A DNA stretch of 10,818 nucleotides from Sphingomonas sp. Lineage in GTDB: Bacteria; Pseudomonadota; Alphaproteobacteria; Sphingomonadales; Sphingomonadaceae. The stretch covers positions 1 to 10,818 of the forward strand of contig JAJNQF010000261.1 of the NCBI GenBank assembly GCA_021154945.1. The letters are read 5' to 3'. Below are positions 1 to 6,068 of this stretch, piece by piece. Made by a program: the position numbers and the translations under genes. Below the pieces are notes generated by a model, which saw only the letters and a program-made list of their open reading frames with translations, was not told the origin of the DNA and did no database searches. Within the stretch, counting starts at the first letter, position 1. Every line of letters begins with the position of its first letter.

Positions 1-6
1 TGACGA

Positions 7-81
7 AGGGGTGTCCGCGCCATCGAGAGGGTATCACCCCTCCGTCTGGCAAGCGCCAGACACCTCCCCTTACAGGGGAGG
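7..81. repeat. REP-like palindromic repeat cluster
   Basis: Three inverted repeats are packed together. AGGGGTG (7-13) pairs with CACCCCT (35-41). GTCTGGC (44-50) pairs with GCCAGAC (55-61) around the loop AAGC. CCTCCCC (63-69) pairs with GGGGAGG (75-81) around the loop TTACA. Back-to-back hairpins with 'ctcccc...ggggag' arms in a gene-free stretch are typical of dispersed intergenic repeats in sphingomonads; that is recalled knowledge, not a search result. It could act as a transcription terminator for whatever gene lies to the left, or as a bidirectional RNA stabiliser. No transposase is visible. Confidence 0.6.
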
Positions 82-310
82 ATCAGGGAGGGCCTCTCGC
101 TGCCTAGGCCCCAAAACAACACCGGCAGGCCATCAAGCACCCCCCCGCGATTTCGCTGTCCTACACCCCGATCCCCTGTCACACTCGCCACCGATGCAGC
201 TTCGCCCACGCGACTCGAATCATCTCTCAGCCAGCGCTCCGGCGCGGCTTGAACGCGTCGCTTGGCGTGCTCATCTCCAATCCGACGACACCGCGATCGC
301 ACCGTGCGTT
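82..310. other. Non-coding stretch upstream of phoH, nothing recognised
   Basis: No reading frame here gives a protein I recognise. The open frame that crosses 11-391 runs through the hairpins and the tandem repeats, is rich in Pro, Arg and Ser, and overlaps the phoH start, so it looks spurious. In related genomes miaB commonly precedes phoH, so the upstream gene probably ends at or before position 1. The phoH promoter should lie in this stretch, but I could not place convincing -35 and -10 boxes. Confidence 0.5.
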
Positions 311-362
311 GGCCTAACCCGGCCTAACCTTCTTTTGCAAAAGCCCTTCTTTTCCAAAAGCC
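311..362 (+). repeat. Two adjacent tandem duplications (2x10 bp, then 2x17 bp)
   Basis: GGCCTAACCC (311-320) is followed at once by GGCCTAACCT (321-330), a 10-bp tandem repeat with one mismatch. Next comes a 17-bp unit at 329-345 repeated at 346-362 with a single G/C change. Each 17-bp unit has a palindromic core: CTTTTGCAAAAG (332-343) is perfect, and CTTTTCCAAAAG (349-360) has an altered centre. The array ends 18 bp before the phoH start. It could hold paired protein-binding sites or form small hairpins in the phoH leader. Function unknown. Confidence 0.75.
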
Positions 363-380
363 TGTCCCTGAAAGGACCGT

Positions 381-1385
381 ATGAGCCGTAAACCCGTTCC
401 CGCCCAGTCCGGTGACCGCGCCCGTGTCGAGCTGCTGTTCGACAAGCCCCAATTGCTCGTCCGGCTCTTCGGCCAGTACGACCAGAACCTGGTAGCGCTC
501 GAGAATCGCCTCGGCGTCTACATCACCGCACGAGGGAACAAGATCGGCCTGGAGGGGACCGCCGAACAGGTCGCCAAGGCCCGCGACGTGCTCCACGATC
601 TCTACGCCCGCATCCAGCGCGGCGAGGACGTCGATACCGGCCTGGTCGATGCGTCGATCGCGATGGCCGACGAGCCCGTGCTCGAAGGCATCATCCGCGC
701 CGATGCCGGCGGCGGCGGCGCCCCCCCGATCATGATCAGGACGCGCAAGAAGACGATCGTTCCGCGCACCCCGGCGCAGGCGCACTACATGCGCGAACTC
801 GCCAACAACGACATGATCTTCGCACTCGGGCCGGCAGGCACGGGCAAGACCTACGTGGCCGTCGCGCAGGCGGTGCAGCAGCTCATCACCGGCAGCGTCC
901 AGCGCCTCATCCTGTCACGCCCTGCGGTCGAGGCGGGCGAACGTCTCGGCTTCCTCCCCGGCGACATGAAGGAGAAGGTCGATCCCTACCTCCGCCCGCT
1001 CTACGACGCGCTCTACGACTGCCTCCCCGCGGAACAGGTCGAACGCCGCATCGCCAGCGGCGAGATCGAGGTCGCCCCGATCGCCTTCATGCGCGGCCGC
1101 ACCCTCGCCGATGCGTTCGTGATCCTCGACGAGGCGCAGAACACCACCCCCGCACAGATGAAGATGTTCCTCACCCGCTTCGGCCAGAACAGCCGCATGG
1201 TGATCTGCGGCGATCCCAAGCAGGTCGACATCCCCGGCGGCGTGGCGGCCTCGGGTCTGGCGGACGCCGTCACCCGGCTGGAGGGCGTGGAGAGCATCTC
1301 GATGTGCCGCTTCACCGTCGGCGACGTCGTCCGCCACCCGATCGTCGGCCGCGTCGTCGCCGCCTACGAAGGCACGGATGCTTGA
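381..1385 (+). CDS. phoH: PhoH-like P-loop ATPase
   Basis: Predicted cytoplasmic ATPase of the PhoH family, related to the nucleotide-binding core of superfamily 1 helicases and associated with RNA metabolism; the exact biochemical role is poorly defined. Of 334 residues, the N-terminal 90 or so form a KH-like region (GVYITARGNKIGLEG, about 45-59). The ATPase core follows: Walker A GPAGTGKT (150-157), the family signature SRPAVEAGERLGFLPGD (179-195), Walker B VILDEAQN (247-254), GDPKQVDIP (277-285) and DVVRHPIV (315-322). Length and motifs are those of an intact protein. The ATG at 381 has AAAGGA at 371-376, 4 nt upstream. It is the first gene of the phoH-vapB-vapC-ybeY-corC series. The last codons carry a Shine-Dalgarno and an ATG that look like an ancestral ybeY start. 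Confidence 0.95.
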   Translation: MSRKPVPAQSGDRARVELLFDKPQLLVRLFGQYDQNLVALENRLGVYITARGNKIGLEGTAEQVAKARDVLHDLYARIQRGEDVDTGLVDASIAMADEPVLEGIIRADAGGGGAPPIMIRTRKKTIVPRTPAQAHYMRELANNDMIFALGPAGTGKTYVAVAQAVQQLITGSVQRLILSRPAVEAGERLGFLPGDMKEKVDPYLRPLYDALYDCLPAEQVERRIASGEIEVAPIAFMRGRTLADAFVILDEAQNTTPAQMKMFLTRFGQNSRMVICGDPKQVDIPGGVAASGLADAVTRLEGVESISMCRFTVGDVVRHPIVGRVVAAYEGTDA

Positions 1386-1407
1386 TGGTGGGGATATCCT
1401 GGAGTAG
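1368..1407 (+). other. Apparent relic of the ybeY start, now a 9-codon leader frame
   Basis: GAAGG (1368-1372), a 5-nt gap and then ATGCTTGA (1378-1385) lie inside the 3' end of phoH, with the ATG overlapping the phoH stop. The real ybeY start downstream has the same arrangement: GAAGG (2083-2087), a 6-nt gap and ATGCTCGA (2094-2101). Reading from 1378 gives Met-Leu-Asp-Gly-Gly-Asp-Ile-Leu-Glu and a TAG at 1405-1407. The simplest reading is that ybeY once began here, overlapping phoH, and was displaced by the vapBC module. The evolutionary reading is inference; the sequence match is direct. Confidence 0.5.
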
Positions 1408-1422
1408 TATCCGGGATATCCC
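1382..1422 (+). promoter_or_regulatory. vapBC promoter with paired palindromic operator
   Basis: TTGATG (1382-1387) and TAGTAT (1405-1410) are separated by exactly 17 bp and make a plausible sigma-70 promoter starting inside the phoH stop codon. Two copies of GGGATATCC, at 1391-1399 and 1413-1421, are 22 bp apart, about two helical turns. Each has a palindromic core (GGATATCC; the right copy extends to GGGATATCCC, 1413-1422), and together they bracket the -10 box. This is the expected layout for autorepression by a VapB antitoxin dimer or a VapBC complex. The promoter could also feed ybeY and corC. Promoter and operator roles are inferred from position. Confidence 0.6.
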
Positions 1423-1434
1423 AGGAGCATGACG

Positions 1435-1692
1435 ATGGCGTCTCTTTACATCAAGGATAGCGAAACCGCCGAACTCGCGACCGAGCTTGCAGCGCGCCTG
1501 GGTGTAACCAAGACCGAAGTTGTCCGCGACTTGTTGCGCAAGCGTAAGGCGGAGTTGGCGCCGGAAGACCCTGTATCGAGCCTGCGTGAGCGCTTGCGTG
1601 CATGGCGCGCGGCTCACCCACTAGGCGAGCCGACAGGGCTTGAGGCCGACAAGGCGTTTTACGATTCGCTGAACGATGAAGACGACGATTGA
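1435..1692 (+). CDS. vapB: VapB-type antitoxin (PSK/Rv0623-like family)
   Basis: Probable antitoxin of a type II toxin-antitoxin pair: it should bind and block the downstream PIN-domain RNase and repress its own promoter. The 85-residue protein has an N-terminal DNA-binding segment with the pattern seen in this family (SLYIKDSETAELATELAARL, then GVTKTEVVRDLLRK, about residues 3-36). The C-terminal half (about 45-85) is charged and ends in a run of Asp and Glu, as expected for the toxin-wrapping tail. I chose the ATG at 1435 because AGGAG (1423-1427) lies 7 nt upstream; the alternative ATG at 1429 would leave only 1 nt. The stop overlaps the toxin start by 4 nt. Codon choice is less GC-biased than in phoH and ybeY, consistent with acquisition by transfer. 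Confidence 0.85.
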   Translation: MASLYIKDSETAELATELAARLGVTKTEVVRDLLRKRKAELAPEDPVSSLRERLRAWRAAHPLGEPTGLEADKAFYDSLNDEDDD

Positions 1693-2084
1693 CCATCCTC
1701 GTCGATGCCTCTGCCATAGTCGCGATCGTTTACGGCGAGCCGGAAGCTGACTATTTCGCCGATGTCATCGAATCGCATGACGACCGCTGCTATTGCGCAG
1801 TCGGCGCGTGGGAAGCGGCGCAAGCCATCGCAAGGTTAAGGAAGGCAAGCCTTCAGCAAGCGGCCGACGCTATTTCGAGCTTTGCATACGAAGCCGGTCT
1901 GCGTCTCGTATCAATCGGCGAGCGTGAAGGCCGGGAAGCGATCATCGCGGCGGCGCGCTACGGCAAAGGGAACCACCCCGCAAAGCTCAACATGGGCGAT
2001 TGCTTCGCCTATGCCTGCGCAAAGACCAATGGTGCGGAACTTCTCTACAAGGGTAATGATTTCGCCCAAACCGATCTCGCCTGA
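1689..2084 (+). CDS. vapC: VapC toxin, PIN-domain ribonuclease
   Basis: Predicted Mg2+-dependent endoribonuclease toxin that cleaves RNA (in characterised relatives often tRNA or rRNA) when VapB is lost. The 131 residues form one PIN domain. The acidic site residues can be placed: Asp6 in ILVDASAIVAI, Glu42 in GAWEAA, Asp104 in LNMGDCFAYACA and Asp124 in KGNDFAQTD. All four are present, so the enzyme looks active. The start is TTG at 1689, sharing four bases (TTGA) with the vapB stop. No strong Shine-Dalgarno precedes it, so translation probably depends on coupling to vapB at low efficiency. Only 9 nt separate its stop from ybeY. Base composition is milder than in the flanking genes. The exact RNA target cannot be read from the sequence. 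Confidence 0.9.
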   Translation: MTILVDASAIVAIVYGEPEADYFADVIESHDDRCYCAVGAWEAAQAIARLRKASLQQAADAISSFAYEAGLRLVSIGEREGREAIIAAARYGKGNHPAKLNMGDCFAYACAKTNGAELLYKGNDFAQTDLA

Positions 2085-2093
2085 AGGACCTGC

Positions 2094-2603
2094 ATGCTCG
2101 AAATCGCGCTCTCTTCCGATGCCCCCTGGCCTGAGCAGGACTGGGACGCTCTTGCCCTGCGCGCAGCGACCGCGGCCATCGAGCGGACTCCGCATGGCGA
2201 ACTGCTGACCAGCGCCGCAACCGTCGAGATCTCGATCCGGCTAGCATCCGACGAAGAGGTCCACACGCTCAACAAGCAGTACCGCCAGAAGGACAAACCG
2301 ACCAACGTCCTGTCCTTCCCGATGGTCCAGCCCGATCTGCTCGCCACGATCAGCCAGAATTCGGACGACGGCGAGGTTCTGCTAGGCGACATCATCCTCG
2401 CACACGGCGTCTGTGTGGCAGAGGCCACTGAGCGCGGTATTTCGGTCGAAGATCATGCCATGCATCTGATGGTGCACGGCACGCTGCATCTGCTAGGCTA
2501 TGACCATATCGACGACGACGAGGCCGAGGGTATGGAGCAGATCGAACGCGACGCGCTCGCCGCTCTGGGCCTTCACGACCCCTATCTCATCAAAGAGGAC
2601 TGA
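2094..2603 (+). CDS. ybeY: Endoribonuclease YbeY, rRNA maturation factor
   Basis: Conserved metal-dependent endoribonuclease involved in 16S rRNA 3'-end maturation and ribosome quality control in the cytoplasm. Of 169 residues, the family signature H-x3-H-x5-H is intact as HGTLHLLGYDH, giving zinc ligands His128, His132 and His138. The upstream conserved blocks are also there: LNKQYRQKDKPTNVLSFP (59-76) and LLGDIILA (96-103). Length is normal. The ATG at 2094 has AAGGA at 2084-2088, 5 nt upstream, overlapping the end of vapC. The gene normally follows phoH directly, so the intervening vapBC pair is unusual; ybeY may now depend partly on the vapBC promoter. The first residues, Met-Leu-Glu, resemble the short frame left at the end of phoH. 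Confidence 0.96.
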   Translation: MLEIALSSDAPWPEQDWDALALRAATAAIERTPHGELLTSAATVEISIRLASDEEVHTLNKQYRQKDKPTNVLSFPMVQPDLLATISQNSDDGEVLLGDIILAHGVCVAEATERGISVEDHAMHLMVHGTLHLLGYDHIDDDEAEGMEQIERDALAALGLHDPYLIKED

Positions 2604-2611
2604 CGACCACG

Positions 2612-3511
2612 ATGGCCGATGGCCCCAATGCCGGTAACGGCGATAGTAGCGACAGTATCTGGCGCGGGCTCAAGGGCCTGATCTTCGGCAACCAGGACGA
2701 GTCTCTCCGCGACCAACTCGAGGATGCGATCGACCGGCACGAGGGCGATCCCGCGCCCGATGCTAAGGGCGATCTGACGCCGCTCGAGCGCCAGATGGTC
2801 CGCAACCTGCTGCACTTCAGCGAGCGCGATGCCGGCGACGTCGGCGTGCCGAGGGCGGACATCATCGCGGTCGAGGAGGACACGCCGTTTGCCGACCTCG
2901 TGAAGCTGTTTGCCGAAGCGGGCCACAGCCGCCTGCCGGTATACCGCGACAACCTCGATACGATCATCGGCATGGTCCACATCAAGGACGTCTTCAACAT
3001 CCTCGCGACCGGCGCCGAGCATCCCGCGTCGATCGCCGGCCTGATCCGCGAGCCGCTCTATGCGCCGATGTCGCGCGGGGCGCTCGATCTGCTCGCCGAC
3101 ATGCGGCAAAAGCATGTCCACCTGACGATCGTGCTCGACGAATATTCGGGCACGGAGGGCCTCGTCACGTTCGAGGACCTGATCGAGGAAATCGTCGGCG
3201 ATATCGAGGACGAGCATGACGATGCGCCGCAGGTGTTGATGACGCCGATCGAAGGCGGTGCCTGGGATGTCGACGCGCGCGCCGAGCTCGAAGATGCTGC
3301 GGAACTCATCGACGCGCGACTAGCGGAGGTCGATGGCGATATCGATACGCTCGGCGGCTTGGCGGCGCTGCTCGCGGGCCATGTGCCGCAGGTCGGCGAA
3401 TGCGTCGATCACCCCAGCGGCTGGAAGCTCGAAGTCATCGACGCCGACGAACGCCGCATCAACCGCCTCCGCCTGCATCCTCCGGTGGTGGCGATCGAGG
3501 ACGACGACTGA
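2612..3511 (+). CDS. corC: CorC/HlyC-type CBS-domain protein (cytosolic form)
   Basis: Member of the CorC/HlyC/TlyC family linked to magnesium and cobalt efflux or ion homeostasis; the precise activity of the soluble form is unsettled. The 299 residues contain a variable acidic N-terminus (1-55), a CBS pair (about 75-200; GVPRADIIAVE at 78-88, SRLPVYRDNLDTIIGMVHIKD at 106-126, VLDEYSGTEGLVTFEDLIEE at 174-193), then the C-terminal CorC_HlyC domain (about 205-292). The usual EYGG motif reads EYSG. There is no membrane segment, so it is the short form. ybeY ends 8 nt before the ATG. AGAGGA at 2594-2599 is a rather distant Shine-Dalgarno (12 nt), so the gene may rely on coupling. An apolipoprotein N-acyltransferase gene (lnt) often follows corC in related bacteria but is absent here. 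Confidence 0.9.
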   Translation: MADGPNAGNGDSSDSIWRGLKGLIFGNQDESLRDQLEDAIDRHEGDPAPDAKGDLTPLERQMVRNLLHFSERDAGDVGVPRADIIAVEEDTPFADLVKLFAEAGHSRLPVYRDNLDTIIGMVHIKDVFNILATGAEHPASIAGLIREPLYAPMSRGALDLLADMRQKHVHLTIVLDEYSGTEGLVTFEDLIEEIVGDIEDEHDDAPQVLMTPIEGGAWDVDARAELEDAAELIDARLAEVDGDIDTLGGLAALLAGHVPQVGECVDHPSGWKLEVIDADERRINRLRLHPPVVAIEDDD

Positions 3512-3520
3512 GCCCCATTC

Positions 3521-3591
3521 CCGTTCGCCCTGAGCGAAGTCGAAGGGCCGGCCCGAAATACAGGTCCTTCGACTTCGCTCAGCACGAACGG
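3521..3591. repeat. 29-bp inverted repeat of a dispersed sphingomonad type
   Basis: The left arm (3521-3549) and right arm (3563-3591) are complementary at 26 of 29 positions around a 13-nt loop. The cores are CTGAGCGAAGTCGAAGG (3530-3546) and CCTTCGACTTCGCTCAG (3566-3582). I recall this core as a very common interspersed palindrome in sphingomonads; that is not verified here. It begins 9 bp after the corC stop and could fold into a stable RNA hairpin ending the corC transcript, although no U-tract follows. Confidence 0.75.
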
Positions 3592-3705
3592 ATATGACGA
3601 CATATCACCCATTCGATCACTGCCGACGACGCAATCTATTTTACCGATCACCCGCGCAGTGCCATACCTTCTCCCAACTTCAGAAGACGCTGAAATGGAG
3701 ATGGT
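3591..3705 (+). promoter_or_regulatory. katG upstream region with a small palindrome and a weak promoter candidate
   Basis: GATATG-ACGA-CATATC (3591-3606) is a perfect 6-bp inverted repeat just after the dispersed repeat. A weak promoter candidate is TTCGAT (3612-3617), a 17-bp spacer and TCTATT (3635-3640). CGATCAC occurs twice (3614-3620 and 3645-3651), 31 bp apart. katG genes are usually induced by OxyR or repressed by a Fur-family regulator, but I could not match either consensus. GGAG at 3697-3700 is the katG ribosome binding site, 5 nt before the ATG. Confidence 0.35.
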
Positions 3706-5979
3706 ATGACCACCGAAGCAACCACCGCAGCCCCGACGGCCGGCCAGTGCCCCGTACACGGCGGTTCCTCGCACAAGGCGACCAACGAGCCCGGCAAGAT
3801 GGATGGCCCCGCCGTCCTGTTCGAGATGACCAACCGCACCTGGTGGCCGAACCAGCTCAACGTCTCGGTGCTCCACCAGAACCCGCCCGCCGGCGATCCG
3901 ATGGGCGACGACTTCGACTATGCCGAGGCGTTCAAGTCGCTCGATCTCGCCGCGGTGAAGGCCGACATCGTCGCACTGATGACCGACTCGCAGGAGTGGT
4001 GGCCGGCCGATTTCGGGCATTACGGTCCGCTGTTCATCCGCATGGCGTGGCACGCCGCGGGCACGTACCGCATCGGTGACGGCCGCGGTGGCGCCGGCGC
4101 GGGCCAGCAGCGGTTCGCGCCGCTGAACTCGTGGCCGGACAACGCCAACCTCGACAAGGCGCGCATGCTGCTGTGGCCGATCAAGGAGAAGTACGGTCGC
4201 AGCCTGTCCTGGGCAGATCTGCTCGTGCTCACCGGCAATTGCGCGCTCGAGTCGATGGGCTTCCAGACCGCGGGGTTCGCCGGCGGCCGCATCGACGTGT
4301 GGGAGCCGGCCACCGACGTGAACTGGGGCGCCGAGCGCGAGTGGTTGGCCGACGAGCGTTATTCGGGCGACCGCGATCTCGCGCACCCGCTCGCCGCGGT
4401 GCAGATGGGCCTTATCTACGTCAATCCCGAGGGCCCGAACGGCAACCCCGATCCGATGGGCTCGGCGCGCGATATCCGCGAGACGTTCGGCCGCATGGCG
4501 ATGAATGACGAGGAGACGGTCGCGCTGATCGCCGGCGGTCACACCTTCGGCAAGACGCACGGCGCCGCCGAGCCCGATCCCTATGTCGGGCCTGAGCCCG
4601 AGGGCGCGAGCATCGAGATGCAGGGTCTTGGCTGGGCGAACAGCTACGGCAAGGGCAACGCCGGCGACACGATCACCAGCGGCCTCGAAGTCACCTGGAC
4701 GCAGGAGCCCACCAAGTGGACCAACCTGTATTTCGAGAACCTGTTCGGCCACGAGTGGGAGCTGACCAAGAGCCCGGCCGGTGCGCACCAGTGGATCGCC
4801 AAGGACGCGGCCGAGGACGTGCCCGACGCACATGATCCGTCGAAGAAGCATCGCCCGACGATGCTGACCAGCGACATCGCGCTGCGCGTCGACCCGGCCT
4901 ACGAGAAGATTTCGCGCCGCTTCCACGAGAACCCCGACGAGTTCGCCAAGGCATTCGCCGAGGCCTGGTACAAGCTGACCCACCGCGACATGGGCCCCTA
5001 CCCGCTGCTGCTGGGTCCGGAAGTGCCGGCAGAGCCGCGCATCTGGCAGGACCCCGTGCCCGCTCACAAAGGCGAGCCGCTGTCCGACGCCGATATCGCG
5101 ACGTTGAAGGCGAAGATCCTCGACTCGGGCCTGTCGATCTCGCGTCTGGTGAAGACGGCGTTCGCGTCGGCCTCGACCTATCGCGGCACCGACAAGCGTG
5201 GTGGTGCGAACGGCGCGCGCATCCGTCTCGCGCCGCAGAAGGATTGGGCGGTCAACGAGCCGGCCGAGCTGGCCAAGGCGCTCTCTACGTACGAGGGCAT
5301 CCAGCGCGACTTCGCAGGTAGCGGCAGGACCGTGTCGCTTGCCGACCTGATCGTGCTCGGCGGCAACGCGGCGATCGAGGCGGCGGCGAATAAGGCGGGT
5401 CACGACCTGAGCGTGCCGTTCACGCCGGGTCGCACCGATGCGTCGCAGGAGCAGACCGACGCGCCGTCGTTCGCCCCGCTCGAGCCGCGCACCGATGCGT
5501 TCCGCAATTATGTCGGCGAGAAGTCGGTCTATTCGGCCGAGGAACTGATGGTCGACCGCGCGCATCTGATGGGGCTCACCGCGCCGGAGATGACCGTGCT
5601 CGTGGGTGGCCTGCGCGTGCTGGGCGCCAATCACGGCGACTCGAAGCTCGGCGTGTTTACCGATCGCACCGAGACGCTGACCAACGACTTCTTCCGCAAC
5701 CTGCTGCGGACGAGCTTCACCGCGAAGTGGACGGCGGTTGGTGACGGGACGTTCGAGGCACGCGACCGCAAGACCGGCGATGTCCTCTGGACGGGCAGCC
5801 GCGTCGACCTCGTCTTCGGGTCCAACTCGCAGTTGCGGGCGCTGGCCGAGGTCTACGCCGCCGACGATGCGAGCGAGAAGTTCGCGGCCGCCTTCGTGAA
5901 GGTCTGGAACAAGGTCATGAACGCCGACCGCTTCGATCTCGCCAAGGTCCGCGCGGAACAGGACGCCGCGATCTCGTAA
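3706..5979 (+). CDS. katG: Bifunctional catalase-peroxidase KatG
   Basis: Haem b enzyme that breaks down hydrogen peroxide and also has peroxidase activity; cytoplasmic, as no signal peptide is seen. The 757 residues cover the usual two-domain length. Distal haem residues are Arg112, Trp115 and His116 (RMAWHAAGTYR). Trp115, Tyr238 (LIYVNPEGPNG) and Met264 (RMAMNDEE) have the spacing of the Met-Tyr-Trp cross-link needed for catalase activity. The proximal haem ligand is His279 (GGHTFGKTHG), and the catalytic-loop Asp is Asp145 (SWPDN). Ser325 aligns with Ser315 of the Mycobacterium tuberculosis enzyme, the site known for isoniazid resistance changes there. The C-terminal domain (about 440-757) looks complete. 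The start has GGAG 5 nt upstream. It stands alone, converging with the downstream glycosyltransferase gene, and is likely induced by oxidative stress (family knowledge). Confidence 0.98.
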   Translation: MTTEATTAAPTAGQCPVHGGSSHKATNEPGKMDGPAVLFEMTNRTWWPNQLNVSVLHQNPPAGDPMGDDFDYAEAFKSLDLAAVKADIVALMTDSQEWWPADFGHYGPLFIRMAWHAAGTYRIGDGRGGAGAGQQRFAPLNSWPDNANLDKARMLLWPIKEKYGRSLSWADLLVLTGNCALESMGFQTAGFAGGRIDVWEPATDVNWGAEREWLADERYSGDRDLAHPLAAVQMGLIYVNPEGPNGNPDPMGSARDIRETFGRMAMNDEETVALIAGGHTFGKTHGAAEPDPYVGPEPEGASIEMQGLGWANSYGKGNAGDTITSGLEVTWTQEPTKWTNLYFENLFGHEWELTKSPAGAHQWIAKDAAEDVPDAHDPSKKHRPTMLTSDIALRVDPAYEKISRRFHENPDEFAKAFAEAWYKLTHRDMGPYPLLLGPEVPAEPRIWQDPVPAHKGEPLSDADIATLKAKILDSGLSISRLVKTAFASASTYRGTDKRGGANGARIRLAPQKDWAVNEPAELAKALSTYEGIQRDFAGSGRTVSLADLIVLGGNAAIEAAANKAGHDLSVPFTPGRTDASQEQTDAPSFAPLEPRTDAFRNYVGEKSVYSAEELMVDRAHLMGLTAPEMTVLVGGLRVLGANHGDSKLGVFTDRTETLTNDFFRNLLRTSFTAKWTAVGDGTFEARDRKTGDVLWTGSRVDLVFGSNSQLRALAEVYAADDASEKFAAAFVKVWNKVMNADRFDLAKVRAEQDAAIS

Positions 5980-6002
5980 AGCGACGTCCGAGTATCGAAG
6001 GG

Positions 6003-6030
6003 GGGCCGTCGGCAGCGATGTCGGCGGCCC
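6003..6030 (+). terminator. Probable katG terminator hairpin
   Basis: GGGCCG (6003-6008) pairs with CGGCCC (6025-6030). The stem extends inward four more pairs, two of them wobbles, to an 8-nt loop (6013-6020). It lies 24 bp after the katG stop. The downstream tract (TGTCCTGTTAT) is only moderately T-rich, so Rho-independent termination is plausible but not certain. Confidence 0.5.
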
Positions 6031-6040
6031 TGTCCTGTTA

Positions 6041-6068
6041 TAGGCCCGGCCTACTGGGACTTAGTCCC
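6041..6068. repeat. Two short perfect palindromes at the convergent gene boundary
   Basis: TAGGCC-C-GGCCTA (6041-6053) and GGGACT-T-AGTCCC (6056-6068) lie back to back. The second contains the stop codon of the reverse-strand glycosyltransferase (TTA at 6061-6063 on this strand). With the katG hairpin just to the left, they probably end transcription from both sides. The centres are tight, so folded forms would lose one or two central pairs. Confidence 0.5.

Noticed and set aside
11..391. A forward 126-codon frame before phoH
   Set aside because: It reads through hairpins and tandem repeats, is Pro/Ser/Arg-rich and overlaps the phoH start.
1429..1434. ATG at 1429 as the vapB start
   Set aside because: It lies only 1 nt from AGGAG, which is too close for a ribosome; the ATG at 1435 has 7 nt and starts the family-typical sequence.
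3592..3700. An OxyR or Fur-type operator upstream of katG
   Set aside because: Expected from the family, but I could not match either consensus; only a 6-bp palindrome and a weak 7-bp direct repeat are visible.
3409..5634. A 741-codon open frame on the reverse strand opposite katG
   Set aside because: It is rich in Arg, Gly, Leu and His with no family motif, and it mirrors the high-GC third positions of katG, whose active-site residues are all intact. Long antisense frames are expected in DNA of this composition.
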